Source: Enterobacteriaceae bacterium (GTDB taxonomy: Bacteria; Pseudomonadota; Gammaproteobacteria; Enterobacterales; Enterobacteriaceae). From it: DNA of 64,000 nucleotides. The notes beneath the pieces were generated by a model that ran no database searches, was not told where the DNA came from, and worked only from the letters and a program-made list of their open reading frames with translations. Made by a program: the position numbers and the translations under genes. The stretch is taken from assembly GCA_902363335.1 (NCBI GenBank), contig CABIZV010000002.1, positions 434,001-498,000 on the forward strand. The letters run 5' to 3'. The number at the start of each line of letters is the position of its first letter. The stretch's first letter is position 1. Below are positions 35,944 through 43,932 of the stretch, piece by piece.

Positions 35944-36348
35944 GTGAATACAACGCTGTTTCGATGGCCAGTACGGGTCTACTACGAAGACACCGATGCT
36001 GGGGGTGTGGTCTACCACGCCAGCTATGTGGCTTTCTATGAAAGAGCACGCACAGAGATGCTGCGTCACCATCACTTCAGCCAACAGGTTCTGCTGGCTG
36101 AACGCGTGGCCTTTGTCGTGCGTAAAATGACGCTGGAATATTTTGCAGCGGCGCGACTCGACGATATGCTCGAAGTCCAGACAGAAATTACATCAATGCG
36201 GGGTACCTCAATGGTGTTCACGCAGCGAATAGTCAACGCGGAAAATAAGGTGCTGAACGAAGCTGAAGTCCTGATTGTCTGTGTTGATCCACTCATCATG
36301 AAGCCTCGTGCGCTTCCCAAGTCTATTGTCGCGGAGTTTAAGCAGTGA
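35944..36348 (+). CDS. ybgC: Acyl-CoA thioesterase YbgC (Tol-Pal associated)
   Basis: A 134-residue hot-dog-fold thioesterase. YYEDTDAGGVVYHASYVAFYERARTE holds the catalytic Asp (given here as two parts: YEDTDAGG and VVYHASY). It hydrolyses short-chain acyl-CoA in vitro and interacts with acyl carrier protein in E. coli. It starts with GTG, first gene of the tol-pal transcript, and overlaps tolQ by four bases. Confidence 0.95.
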   Translation: MNTTLFRWPVRVYYEDTDAGGVVYHASYVAFYERARTEMLRHHHFSQQVLLAERVAFVVRKMTLEYFAAARLDDMLEVQTEITSMRGTSMVFTQRIVNAENKVLNEAEVLIVCVDPLIMKPRALPKSIVAEFKQ

Positions 36349-37037
36349 CTGACATGAATATCCTTGATTTGTTCCTGAAGGCAAGCCTTCTGGTTAAACT
36401 TATCATGCTGATTTTGATTGGTTTTTCAATCGCATCCTGGGCCATCATTATCCAGAGAACGCGCATCCTCAACGCGGCTACCCGCGAAGCTGAGGCGTTC
36501 GAAGATAAATTCTGGTCCGGTATCGAGCTGTCTCGCCTGTATCAGGAGAGTCAGGGGCGTCGTGATAATCTGGCGGGCTCAGAACAAATCTTCTACAGCG
36601 GGTTTAAAGAGTTTGCGCGACTGCATCGGGCGAACAGCCATGCGCCGGAAGCGGTAGTGGAAGGGGCGTCGCGTGCGATGCGTATCTCCATGAACCGTGA
36701 ACTGGAAACGCTTGAGACGCATATTCCCTTCCTGGGAACCGTTGGTTCTATCAGTCCATACATTGGTCTGTTTGGTACCGTCTGGGGGATCATGCACGCC
36801 TTCATCGCACTGGGTGCGGTAAAACAGGCAACGCTGCAAATGGTGGCTCCGGGTATCGCGGAAGCGTTGATCGCCACGGCTATCGGTCTGTTCGCGGCAA
36901 TTCCTGCGGTTATGGCGTACAACCGCCTGAACCAGCGCGTGAACAAGCTGGAACTGAACTATGACAACTTTATGGAAGAGTTCACTGCCATTCTGCACCG
37001 TCAGGCTTTTACCGTCAGCGAGAGCAACAAGGGGTAA
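36345..37037 (+). CDS. tolQ: Tol-Pal motor protein TolQ
   Basis: A 230-residue MotA/ExbB/TolQ proton-channel protein with three membrane helices: one near the N-terminus (LLVKLIMLILIGFSIASW) and a pair at about 135-195 (SPYIGLFGTVWGIMHAF and EALIATAIGLFAAIPAV). It forms the proton-driven stator with TolR that energises TolA. It starts with GTG inside ybgC, as in E. coli. Confidence 0.96.
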   Translation: MTDMNILDLFLKASLLVKLIMLILIGFSIASWAIIIQRTRILNAATREAEAFEDKFWSGIELSRLYQESQGRRDNLAGSEQIFYSGFKEFARLHRANSHAPEAVVEGASRAMRISMNRELETLETHIPFLGTVGSISPYIGLFGTVWGIMHAFIALGAVKQATLQMVAPGIAEALIATAIGLFAAIPAVMAYNRLNQRVNKLELNYDNFMEEFTAILHRQAFTVSESNKG

Positions 37038-37040
37038 GCC

Positions 37041-37469
37041 ATGGCCAGAGCACGTGGACGCGGGCGTCGCGAACTGAAGTCCGAAATTAACATCGTTCCG
37101 CTGCTGGATGTGTTGTTGGTGCTGCTGCTGATCTTTATGGCGACAGCGCCGATCATTACGCAGAGCGTGGAAGTGGATCTCCCTGATGCAACCGAATCAC
37201 AGGCTGTCAGCAGCAATGATGAACCACCTGTCATTGTAGAAGTGTCCGGTGTAGGACAATACAGCGTGAACGTTGGTCAAGAGAAGATGCCGCAGCTGCC
37301 GCCTGAACAAGTGGTTGCTGAAGCGCAACGCCGCTTACAGGCGAATCCGAAAACGGTCTTCTTAATTGGGGGCGCGAAAGACGTGCCTTATGATGAAATA
37401 ATTAAAGCACTTAACCTGTTACACAGCGCCGGGGTGAAATCGGTCGGGTTAATGACTCAGCCGATCTAA
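37041..37469 (+). CDS. tolR: Tol-Pal motor protein TolR
   Basis: A 142-residue ExbD/TolR protein with one N-terminal membrane helix containing the essential proton-carrying Asp (NIVPLLDVLLVLLLIF). The periplasmic domain binds peptidoglycan after activation. It follows tolQ by three bases. Confidence 0.96.
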   Translation: MARARGRGRRELKSEINIVPLLDVLLVLLLIFMATAPIITQSVEVDLPDATESQAVSSNDEPPVIVEVSGVGQYSVNVGQEKMPQLPPEQVVAEAQRRLQANPKTVFLIGGAKDVPYDEIIKALNLLHSAGVKSVGLMTQPI

Positions 37470-37560
37470 TCGCTGACATGCCGCACAGGCTGACGCGGGT
37501 CGGAAACAACCTGCGTCGCGTGCGGTAGGGTAATGGGTGAACAGTTTTTGGGAACCGAGA

Positions 37561-38850
37561 GTGTCAAAGGCAACCGAGCAAAACGACAAGCTTAAACGAG
37601 CGATAATTATTTCCGCAGTGCTGCACGTCATTCTTTTTGCAGGGCTGATCTGGAGTTCGTTCGATGAGCATATAGACGCTGCAGCCGGCGGTGGCGGCGG
37701 TTCGTCGATCGACGCGGTGATGGTCGATCCCGGTGCGGTCGTCGAGAACTATAATCGTACACAGCAGCAGCAGGCCAGTGCTAAACGTGCGCAAGAGCAA
37801 CGTGAGAAAAAGGCCCAGCAGCAGGCTGAAGAGCTACGTGAAAAACAGGCCGCTGAGCAGGAACGTCTGAAGGCGCAGGAGGCGGCTAAGCAGGCCCAGG
37901 AACAGCAAAAGCAGGCTGAAGAAGCAGCGGCGAAAGCGGCTGCTGATGCGAAAGCCAAAGCGGATGCGCAGGCTAAAGAAGCGGCAGAAGCTGCTGTAAA
38001 AGCCGCAGCGGATGCTAAAGTTAAAGCTGACGCTCAGGCGAAGGTCGCGGCGGAAGCTGCGAAGAAAGCCGCTGCCGATGCACAGAAAAAAGCCGAAGCT
38101 GAAGCGGCGAAAGCCGCAGCCGATGCACAGAAAAAAGCCGAAGCTGAAGCGGCGAAAGCCGCAGCCGATGCGAAAAAGGTTGCTGAAGCTGCCGCCGCTA
38201 AAGCGGCTGCAGATGCTGAGAAGAAAGCTGCAGCTGAAGCCGCTAAGAAAGCCGCAGCCGAAAAAGCGGCTGCCGACAAAGCCGCCGCGGCTGCTGAAAA
38301 GGCTGAGGCTGCTAAGGCCGCTGCTGCTGCGAAAGCGGCGGCAGACAAAAAAGCTGCCGCTGAGAAAGCGGCTGCGGATAAGAAAGCTGCGGCAGAAAAA
38401 GCGGCAGCCGACAAGGCCGCAGCGAAGAAAGCCGCTGCCGAAAAAGCCGCGGCAGCAGCTGGCGTAGACGATCTGCTGGGCGATCTCAGCTCGGGTAAGA
38501 ATGCGCCGAAAACGGGTGGTGGAGCAAAAGGGAATAATGCTTCCGCAGCGGGGAGTGGTAATACTAAAAATAACGGCGCATCAGGCGCGGATATCAGCAA
38601 TTACGCTGGGCAGATTAAATCTGCCATTGAGAGTAAGTTCTATGACGCATCATCATTTGCAGGTAAAACCTGTACGTTGCGTATAAAACTGGCCTCAGAC
38701 GGCTTGTTGTTGGACATCCAGTCTGAAGGTGGTGATCCGGCTCTTTGCCAGGCTGCTCTTGCTGCGGCCAGACAGGCGAAGATTCCAAAACCACCAAGTC
38801 AGGCAGTATACGAAGTATTTAAAAATGCGCCGCTGGACTTCAAGCCGTAA
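37561..38850 (+). CDS. tolA: Tol-Pal coupling protein TolA
   Basis: About 429 residues. An N-terminal membrane anchor (IIISAVLHVILFAGLIW) is followed by a Gly hinge, a very long Ala/Lys/Glu/Asp-rich helical rod (about 65-300, with KAAADAK-type repeats), and the compact C-terminal domain III (CTLRIKLASDGLLL to the end) that contacts TolB, Pal and many colicins/phages. The start is GTG 37561 (MSKATEQNDK), the family N-terminus; an in-frame ATG at 37537 would add eight residues. Repeat number in the rod varies between strains and species. Confidence 0.95.
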   Translation: MSKATEQNDKLKRAIIISAVLHVILFAGLIWSSFDEHIDAAAGGGGGSSIDAVMVDPGAVVENYNRTQQQQASAKRAQEQREKKAQQQAEELREKQAAEQERLKAQEAAKQAQEQQKQAEEAAAKAAADAKAKADAQAKEAAEAAVKAAADAKVKADAQAKVAAEAAKKAAADAQKKAEAEAAKAAADAQKKAEAEAAKAAADAKKVAEAAAAKAAADAEKKAAAEAAKKAAAEKAAADKAAAAAEKAEAAKAAAAAKAAADKKAAAEKAAADKKAAAEKAAADKAAAKKAAAEKAAAAAGVDDLLGDLSSGKNAPKTGGGAKGNNASAAGSGNTKNNGASGADISNYAGQIKSAIESKFYDASSFAGKTCTLRIKLASDGLLLDIQSEGGDPALCQAALAAARQAKIPKPPSQAVYEVFKNAPLDFKP

Positions 38851-38981
38851 GTAACGTTTTTGCGTGAGAACGTGAAAAATAAAGGCAAGATCGTCGCAGG
38901 GTTTTGGTAGTTTTGTATATTTTAGTTTGTTAACATTCTGCTAAATTATCGTGGGCTTTCCGCCTGGATAAGGGAGAAATG

Positions 38982-40274
38982 ATGAAGCAGGCATTACGAG
39001 TAGCGTTTGGTTTTCTGATGCTGTGGGCAGCTGTGCTGCACGCAGAAGTACGTATCGAGATCACCCAAGGGGTAGACTCGGCACGTCCGATTGGTGTGGT
39101 TCCATTCAAGTGGGCGGGGCCAGGCGCTGCGCCTGAAGATATCGGCGGCATCGTTGGCGCTGACCTGCGTAACAGCGGGAAATTCAACCCATTAGACAGA
39201 GCTCGTCTGCCACAGCAGCCGGCCTCCGCTCAGGAAGTTCAGCCAGCGGCCTGGTCTGCGCTGGGTATTGACACCGTTGTTGTCGGCCAGGTCAGCCCTA
39301 ACGCCGACGGTAGCTACAATGTGTCCTATCAGCTGGTTGATACGGGAGCCGCACCGGGTACCGTATTGGCTCAGAACACCTATAAAGTTAACAAACAGTG
39401 GCTGCGCTATGCCGGTCATACTGCGAGTGATGAAGTGTTCGAGAAGCTGACCAGCATTAAGGGCGCGTTCCGTACCCGTATTGCTTACGTCGTTCAAACC
39501 AACGGCGGGCAGTTCCCGTATGAGCTGCGCGTTTCTGACTACGATGGTTACAACCAGTTCGTGGTTCACCGTTCTCCACAGCCGCTGATGTCACCGGCAT
39601 GGTCTCCAGACGGTTCTAAACTGGCTTACGTGACCTTCGAAAGCGGTCGTTCAGCGCTGGTTATCCAGACGCTGGCTAACGGTGCCGTGCGTCAGGTTGC
39701 GTCATTCCCGCGTCACAACGGTGCACCAGCGTTCTCACCGGACGGCAGCAAACTGGCGTTTGCATTGTCTAAAACCGGTAGTCTGAACCTGTACGTGATG
39801 GATATCGGCTCCGGCCAGATCCGTCAGGTGACCGATGGTCGCAGCAACAACACCGAACCAACCTGGTTCCCGGACAGCCAGAACCTGGCCTTTACCTCTG
39901 ACCAGGCCGGTCGTCCGCAGGTGTATAAAGTGAATGTTAACGGCGGTGCTCCGCAGCGTATTACCTGGGAAGGTTCACAGAACCAGGATGCTGATGTCAG
40001 CAGCGACGGTAAGTTAATGGTAATGGTCAGCTCGGCTAACGGCCAGCAGCACATTGCTAAGCAGGATCTGGTAGCGGGTGGCGTACAAGTACTGTCGTCA
40101 ACGTTCCTGGACGAAACGCCAAGTCTGGCACCTAACGGCACTATGGTAATCTACAGCTCTTCTCAGGGGATGGGATCCGTGCTGAATCTGGTTTCTACAG
40201 ATGGGCGTTTCAAAGCGCGTCTTCCGGCAACTGATGGACAGGTTAAATTCCCTGCCTGGTCGCCGTATCTGTAA
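38982..40274 (+). CDS. tolB: Periplasmic Tol-Pal protein TolB
   Basis: A 430-residue periplasmic protein. A signal peptide (KQALRVAFGFLMLWAAVLHA) is cleaved before EVRIEI. An N-terminal alpha/beta domain precedes a six-bladed beta-propeller with repeated SPDGSKLA-type motifs (WSPDGSKLAYV, FSPDGSKLAFA). It binds Pal and TolA. I use the second Met, which gives the E. coli length; AAGGGAGAA precedes it. Confidence 0.96.
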   Translation: MKQALRVAFGFLMLWAAVLHAEVRIEITQGVDSARPIGVVPFKWAGPGAAPEDIGGIVGADLRNSGKFNPLDRARLPQQPASAQEVQPAAWSALGIDTVVVGQVSPNADGSYNVSYQLVDTGAAPGTVLAQNTYKVNKQWLRYAGHTASDEVFEKLTSIKGAFRTRIAYVVQTNGGQFPYELRVSDYDGYNQFVVHRSPQPLMSPAWSPDGSKLAYVTFESGRSALVIQTLANGAVRQVASFPRHNGAPAFSPDGSKLAFALSKTGSLNLYVMDIGSGQIRQVTDGRSNNTEPTWFPDSQNLAFTSDQAGRPQVYKVNVNGGAPQRITWEGSQNQDADVSSDGKLMVMVSSANGQQHIAKQDLVAGGVQVLSSTFLDETPSLAPNGTMVIYSSSQGMGSVLNLVSTDGRFKARLPATDGQVKFPAWSPYL

Positions 40275-40312
40275 TAATAATTAAACAATTGATTACTAAA
40301 GGAATCATAGAA

Positions 40313-40834
40313 ATGCAACTGAACAAAGTGCTGAAAGGGCTGTTGATCGCTCTGCCTGTTATGGCAATCGCGGCATGTTCTTCAAACAAGAACGCTAGCA
40401 ATGACCAGAGCGGCGAAGGCATGCTGGGTGCCGGCACTGGTATGGATGCGAACGGTAACGGCAACATGTCCTCTGAAGAGCAAGCGCGTCTTCAGATGCA
40501 GCAGCTGCAGCAGAACAACATCGTTTACTTCGATCTGGACAAGTACGATATCCGTTCTGACTTCGCTGCAATGCTGGATGCTCACGCTAACTTCCTGCGT
40601 AGCAACCCGTCTTACAAAGTCACCGTAGAAGGTCATGCGGACGAACGTGGTACTCCTGAGTACAACATCTCCCTGGGTGAACGTCGTGCTAACGCTGTTA
40701 AAATGTACCTGCAGGGTAAAGGCGTTTCAGCTGACCAGATCTCCATCGTTTCTTACGGTAAAGAAAAACCTGCAGTACTGGGTCACGACGAAGCGGCTTA
40801 CTCCAAAAACCGTCGTGCCGTACTGGTTTACTAA
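40313..40834 (+). CDS. pal: Peptidoglycan-associated lipoprotein Pal
   Basis: A 173-residue outer-membrane lipoprotein. The signal ends in the lipobox MAIAAC with Cys22 as lipid site. The OmpA-like domain at about 65-173 binds diaminopimelate of peptidoglycan (NIVYFDLDKYDIRSDF, GHADERGTPEYN). ATG 40313 is chosen because AAAGGAATC lies upstream; an in-frame ATG at 40289 is not in the mature family. Confidence 0.97.
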   Translation: MQLNKVLKGLLIALPVMAIAACSSNKNASNDQSGEGMLGAGTGMDANGNGNMSSEEQARLQMQQLQQNNIVYFDLDKYDIRSDFAAMLDAHANFLRSNPSYKVTVEGHADERGTPEYNISLGERRANAVKMYLQGKGVSADQISIVSYGKEKPAVLGHDEAAYSKNRRAVLVY

Positions 40835-40843
40835 GAGAATTGC

Positions 40844-41632
40844 ATGAGCAGTAACTTCAGACATCACATGTTGAGTCTGTCGTTACTGGTTGGCATAGCG
40901 GCCCCCTGGGCCGCTTTTGCGCAGGCGCCAATCAGTAGTGTCGGCTCAGGCTCGGTCGAAGACCGTGTCACTCAACTCGAGCGTATTTCCAATGCTCACA
41001 GCCAGCTTTTGACCCAACTCCAGCAACAACTCTCCGATAACCAGACCGATATTGACGCGCTTCGTGGTCAGATCCAGGAAAGTCAGTATCAGCTGAATCA
41101 GGTGATGGATCGTCAAAAGCAGATCATGCTGCAAATTGACGGCTTAACCAGCGGTGGGGCGCAGACGCAGCAAGCTTCGGGCGACCAAAGCAATGCGACG
41201 GCAGCACCAGCGCCTGCTGGCGGTAATACAGCGGCCTCGGGCGCACCTGCACAGACAGGTGATGCCAATACCGATTACAATGCAGCCATCGCGCTGGTGA
41301 AGGATAGTGCTCGCCAGGACGATGCGATTGCTGCCTTTCAGAATTTCATCAAAAAGTACCCTGATTCAACCTACCAACCCAATGCGAACTATTGGCTCGG
41401 GCAGTTGAACTACAACAAGGGGAAAAAAGATGACGCAGCGTTCTACTTTGCCTCGGTGGTGAAAAACTATCCGAAGTCGCCTAAAGCGGCTGACGCAATG
41501 TTTAAGGTTGGGGTAATCATGCAAGACAAGGGGGATACCGCAAAAGCGAAAGCGGTTTACCAGCAGGTTGTCAGCAAGTACCCAGGTACCGACGGTGCGA
41601 AGCAAGCGCAAAAACGTCTTAGCGGACTGTAA
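40844..41632 (+). CDS. cpoB: Cell division coordinator CpoB
   Basis: A 262-residue periplasmic protein (formerly YbgF). A signal peptide ends at AAFAQA. An N-terminal trimerising coiled coil (about 40-100, VTQLERISNAHSQLL) and a Gln/Ala/Gly linker precede three TPR repeats at about 140-260. It couples PBP1B peptidoglycan synthesis to Tol-driven outer-membrane constriction. It ends the tol-pal transcript. Confidence 0.95.
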   Translation: MSSNFRHHMLSLSLLVGIAAPWAAFAQAPISSVGSGSVEDRVTQLERISNAHSQLLTQLQQQLSDNQTDIDALRGQIQESQYQLNQVMDRQKQIMLQIDGLTSGGAQTQQASGDQSNATAAPAPAGGNTAASGAPAQTGDANTDYNAAIALVKDSARQDDAIAAFQNFIKKYPDSTYQPNANYWLGQLNYNKGKKDDAAFYFASVVKNYPKSPKAADAMFKVGVIMQDKGDTAKAKAVYQQVVSKYPGTDGAKQAQKRLSGL

Positions 41633-41642
41633 TGCGTGAAGT

Positions 41643-41672
41643 AAGACCAGAAATCGTGTTATTTCTGGTCTT
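41643..41672 (+). terminator. Stem-loop terminator after cpoB
   Basis: A perfect 12-base stem (AAGACCAGAAAT with ATTTCTGGTCTT) around CGTGTT, ten bases after the stop. The T run is short, so termination strength is uncertain. Confidence 0.7.
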
Positions 41673-41716
41673 CCCGCATGAAACATAAGCAGTTAAGTGA
41701 TCTTTGTCGAAATATT

Positions 41717-41746
41717 TGTTGCGCTGAATTCTGAATTCAGTAATAT
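41717..41746 (+). promoter_or_regulatory. Probable promoter of the Lys/Val tRNA cluster
   Basis: TTGTTG (41717) and TAATAT (41741) are spaced 18 bases apart and followed by a GC-rich GCCGCCG discriminator typical of stringently controlled stable-RNA promoters. The first tRNA starts about 45 bases downstream. Confidence 0.55.
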
Positions 41747-41797
41747 ATGCCGCCGTTGCCAAGGGATATCGAACAGCCTGAAAGCGATGAAAAAAGT

Positions 41798-41873
41798 GGG
41801 TCGTTAGCTCAGTTGGTAGAGCAGTTGACTTTTAATCAATTGGTCGCAGGTTCGAATCCTGCACGACCCACCA
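41798..41873 (+). tRNA. lysT: tRNA-Lys (anticodon UUU)
   Basis: 76 bases, GGGTCGTTAGCTC...CACGACCCACCA. The acceptor stem pairs, the anticodon loop is CTTTTAA (anticodon TTT), the T loop is TTCGAAT, and CCA is encoded. It is the first of seven tRNAs; the symbol follows E. coli order. Confidence 0.97.
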
Positions 41874-41899
41874 CTTAAAGTAGTATCCAGCGTAGTATC

Positions 41900-41975
41900 G
41901 GGTGATTAGCTCAGCTGGGAGAGCACCTCCCTTACAAGGAGGGGGTCGGCGGTTCGATCCCGTCATCACCCACCA
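41900..41975 (+). tRNA. valT: tRNA-Val (anticodon UAC)
   Basis: 76 bases, GGGTGATTAGCTC...CATCACCCACCA, with anticodon TAC in CTTACAA and encoded CCA. The upstream TAGTATCCAGCG motif recurs before the second Val gene, which suggests duplication of a Lys-Val unit. Confidence 0.97.
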
Positions 41976-41977
41976 CC

Positions 41978-42053
41978 GGGGCGTTAGCTCAGTTGGTAGA
42001 GCAGTTGACTTTTAATCAATTGGTCGCAGGTTCGAATCCTGCACGCCCCACCA
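41978..42053 (+). tRNA. lysW: tRNA-Lys (anticodon UUU)
   Basis: 76 bases. It is identical to the first Lys gene except for the acceptor pair (GGGGCG...CGCCCC in place of GGGTCG...CGACCC). It begins two bases after the preceding Val tRNA, so it must be freed by endonucleolytic processing. Confidence 0.97.
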
Positions 42054-42104
42054 TCATTATGTGGGCACGGTGGAAGCCACAAAGGTAGTATCCAGCGCAG
42101 TTTC

Positions 42105-42180
42105 GGGTGATTAGCTCAGCTGGGAGAGCACCTCCCTTACAAGGAGGGGGTCGGCGGTTCGATCCCGTCATCACCCACCA
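42105..42180 (+). tRNA. valZ: tRNA-Val (anticodon UAC)
   Basis: 76 bases, same sequence as the first Val gene (anticodon TAC). It lies three bases before the next Lys gene. Confidence 0.97.
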
Positions 42181-42183
42181 CTC

Positions 42184-42259
42184 GGGTCGTTAGCTCAGTT
42201 GGTAGAGCAGTTGACTTTTAATCAATTGGTCGCAGGTTCGAATCCTGCACGACCCACCA
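42184..42259 (+). tRNA. lysY: tRNA-Lys (anticodon UUU)
   Basis: 76 bases with the GGGTCG acceptor version, anticodon TTT, encoded CCA. Its last 18 bases are copied again about 80 bases downstream in the 42285-42358 element. Confidence 0.97.
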
Positions 42260-42284
42260 ATTCAACACCGTACTTGGGTGTTAA

Positions 42285-42358
42285 ACGTGAAGGATAACGT
42301 TGCTTTAGCAACGGCCCGTAGGGCGAGACGAAGTCGAGTCATCCTGCACGACCCACCA
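42285..42358 (+). repeat. tRNA 3'-end duplication element between tRNA-Lys genes
   Basis: The segment runs from AACGTGAAGGATAACG through GCAACGGCCCGTAGGGCG to ATCCTGCACGACCCACCA. The final 18 bases (42341-42358) equal the 3' end of the upstream tRNA-Lys. GTTGCTTTAGCAAC can fold as a hairpin. This design, a spacer repeat ending in a copy of a tRNA 3' end, is like the rtT-type repeats of E. coli tyrT. No full tRNA fold is present. Confidence 0.75.
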
Positions 42359-42404
42359 TCTTAACGATGGTGCCGAGTAGAAATCTTTCAGGCAGCACCC
42401 TAAT

Positions 42405-42480
42405 GGGGCGTTAGCTCAGTTGGTAGAGCAGTTGACTTTTAATCAATTGGTCGCAGGTTCGAATCCTGCACGCCCCACCA
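42405..42480 (+). tRNA. lysZ: tRNA-Lys (anticodon UUU)
   Basis: 76 bases, GGGGCG acceptor version, anticodon TTT, encoded CCA. Confidence 0.97.
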
Positions 42481-42513
42481 TCCTGAAAAGATTACAGCAG
42501 TACACCCCACATG

Positions 42514-42589
42514 GGGGCGTTAGCTCAGTTGGTAGAGCAGTTGACTTTTAATCAATTGGTCGCAGGTTCGAATCCTGCACGCCCCACCA
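42514..42589 (+). tRNA. lysQ: tRNA-Lys (anticodon UUU)
   Basis: 76 bases, GGGGCG acceptor version, anticodon TTT, encoded CCA. It is the last tRNA of the cluster and the boundary with the T6SS region. Confidence 0.97.
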
Positions 42590-42636
42590 ATATTCATTCT
42601 CAGGATATCTCAGGATATCCGGAGGAAGTAAGAAAG

Positions 42637-42668
42637 CCGTATTTCAGTCAAAGGGATACGGTTTTTTT
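42637..42668 (+). terminator. Terminator of the tRNA cluster
   Basis: CCGTAT pairs with ATACGG around a short loop and is followed by seven T. From here to 42894 no gene or clear signal was found; that stretch may contain the decayed border of the T6SS region. Confidence 0.75.
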
Positions 42669-42894
42669 ACGTCTGTTCTTGCATTAGGATCACGATTTAC
42701 CTTATTCGAAGCCGCGCGTGCGCATAGCAATCGGCATTAATGATGTTTCTGCCGTTTTTCAGCGAGTGTTAAACCGCGTAACCGTCCGCGGCAAGCGAAC
42801 CGTTCCAGCCCGCCAGTGAGCAATGCTGTTTTAAAAGAACAGCATGAAACGCCACAGCTCGAAAAATATCTTTTTTAATCAATTCTCAACAGGG

Positions 42895-43932
42895 CTAGCT
42901 TCTGACCGTTATTGTCACGAACGCTTCTTTTGGCGGTTTTCCGATAAAACAGGTGCGCCCCAGTTGTGAGCACCGTTTGTCCCCCAGTCGCATTCCTCCT
43001 ATGGCGTCTGGCTCAAGTCCCAGCCTTAAATCCCAGGCTAGTTGATCTCGCATGAGGAAGGATACCAGCGTGGTCAGCGGTAGATATTCCTCGCCTTCCG
43101 GCAAAAAGGCCAGATAACGGGTCAGGGGGAGATTATTAATGCAGAGCATAAATTTACCTCCACGATCCGGCACTCGCTCACCCAGGACAAAATTTTTCCC
43201 CAGCACCGAACGCCCTCTGACTGTACCGTCAGGTCCAGATTCTGTCACGCCCAGCCGGTTTTGCTGATCCTCCGGGATTGGTACCCAACGAAACTGCCAG
43301 GGCTTTAGCGTCACCTGCGGTAAATCAAAGCAATGAGAAACCAGGTTGCAGAGGGTGTCCGGCGAACGTCCTGCGCTCGCCAGCGTCCCGGCGTAAGCCA
43401 GCAGCTTTGTATGGCAAATGTCCAACCGCTCGCGCACACGCGGATTACCTAGCCCGATAAGCGCGTACATACGTTGCGTAATGGTGTCTGTTCCGTCTGG
43501 CCGGAAACTGACATGCCAGCGGTATTTGCGCCTGATATGGTATAAAAACTGCGTCCAGCGGTGGGTGAACATGCCAAGAAAGTCTACCGTGGCGTTGTCG
43601 CCTTGCGCCTGTTGCAGGGCCAGATTGTCCAGATAATAACCCGGCAATGGTGATGAGCTGCCTGTTAGTCCGAGAAACGTAGTGGTCATGATGTACTGAC
43701 CCGCCGCGTTTTTTTCCAGCGTTTCAATGTCATGTAGCGGAAACCCGATGCTGGCACTGGGGCGAAAGCGCACCGTTTCCTGTTCAGGTGAGGTCCTCAG
43801 AGAGAGTATATCCTGTTGCAGACGATACAGCAGATCAGTGACGCAATAAAAGTTGCCGTAACAGGCGTTGCGCAAAAATTGCGTTTCCGCGTCCTCTACA
43901 TCATCGGATACTGCCCGGTTCTCTCCGTCCAT
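42895..43932 (-). CDS. tssG: Type VI secretion baseplate protein TssG
   Basis: A 345-residue ImpH/VasB (TssG) family protein of usual length. The N-terminal half has RFRPSASIGFPLHDIETLE, then TTTFLGLTGSSSPLPGYY; the C-terminal half has the YLPLTTLVSFLMRDQLAWDL block. TssG sits in the TssKFGE baseplate wedge as one copy per two TssF. ATG has AGGAGG upstream and overlaps tssF by 37 bases, showing coupling. The usual neighbours tssE, tssH, tssB/C, tssJ-M and hcp are not in this window. Confidence 0.9.
   Translation of the reverse strand: MDGENRAVSDDVEDAETQFLRNACYGNFYCVTDLLYRLQQDILSLRTSPEQETVRFRPSASIGFPLHDIETLEKNAAGQYIMTTTFLGLTGSSSPLPGYYLDNLALQQAQGDNATVDFLGMFTHRWTQFLYHIRRKYRWHVSFRPDGTDTITQRMYALIGLGNPRVRERLDICHTKLLAYAGTLASAGRSPDTLCNLVSHCFDLPQVTLKPWQFRWVPIPEDQQNRLGVTESGPDGTVRGRSVLGKNFVLGERVPDRGGKFMLCINNLPLTRYLAFLPEGEEYLPLTTLVSFLMRDQLAWDLRLGLEPDAIGGMRLGDKRCSQLGRTCFIGKPPKEAFVTITVRS

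Noticed and set aside
38034..38600. 188-codon Ala/Ser/Phe-rich frame antisense to tolA
   Set aside because: Direct product of the Ala/Lys repeat codons of the TolA rod read backwards.
42341..42358. An eighth tRNA gene between the third and fourth tRNA-Lys
   Set aside because: Only the 3' 18 bases match; D arm, anticodon arm and acceptor 5' half are missing.
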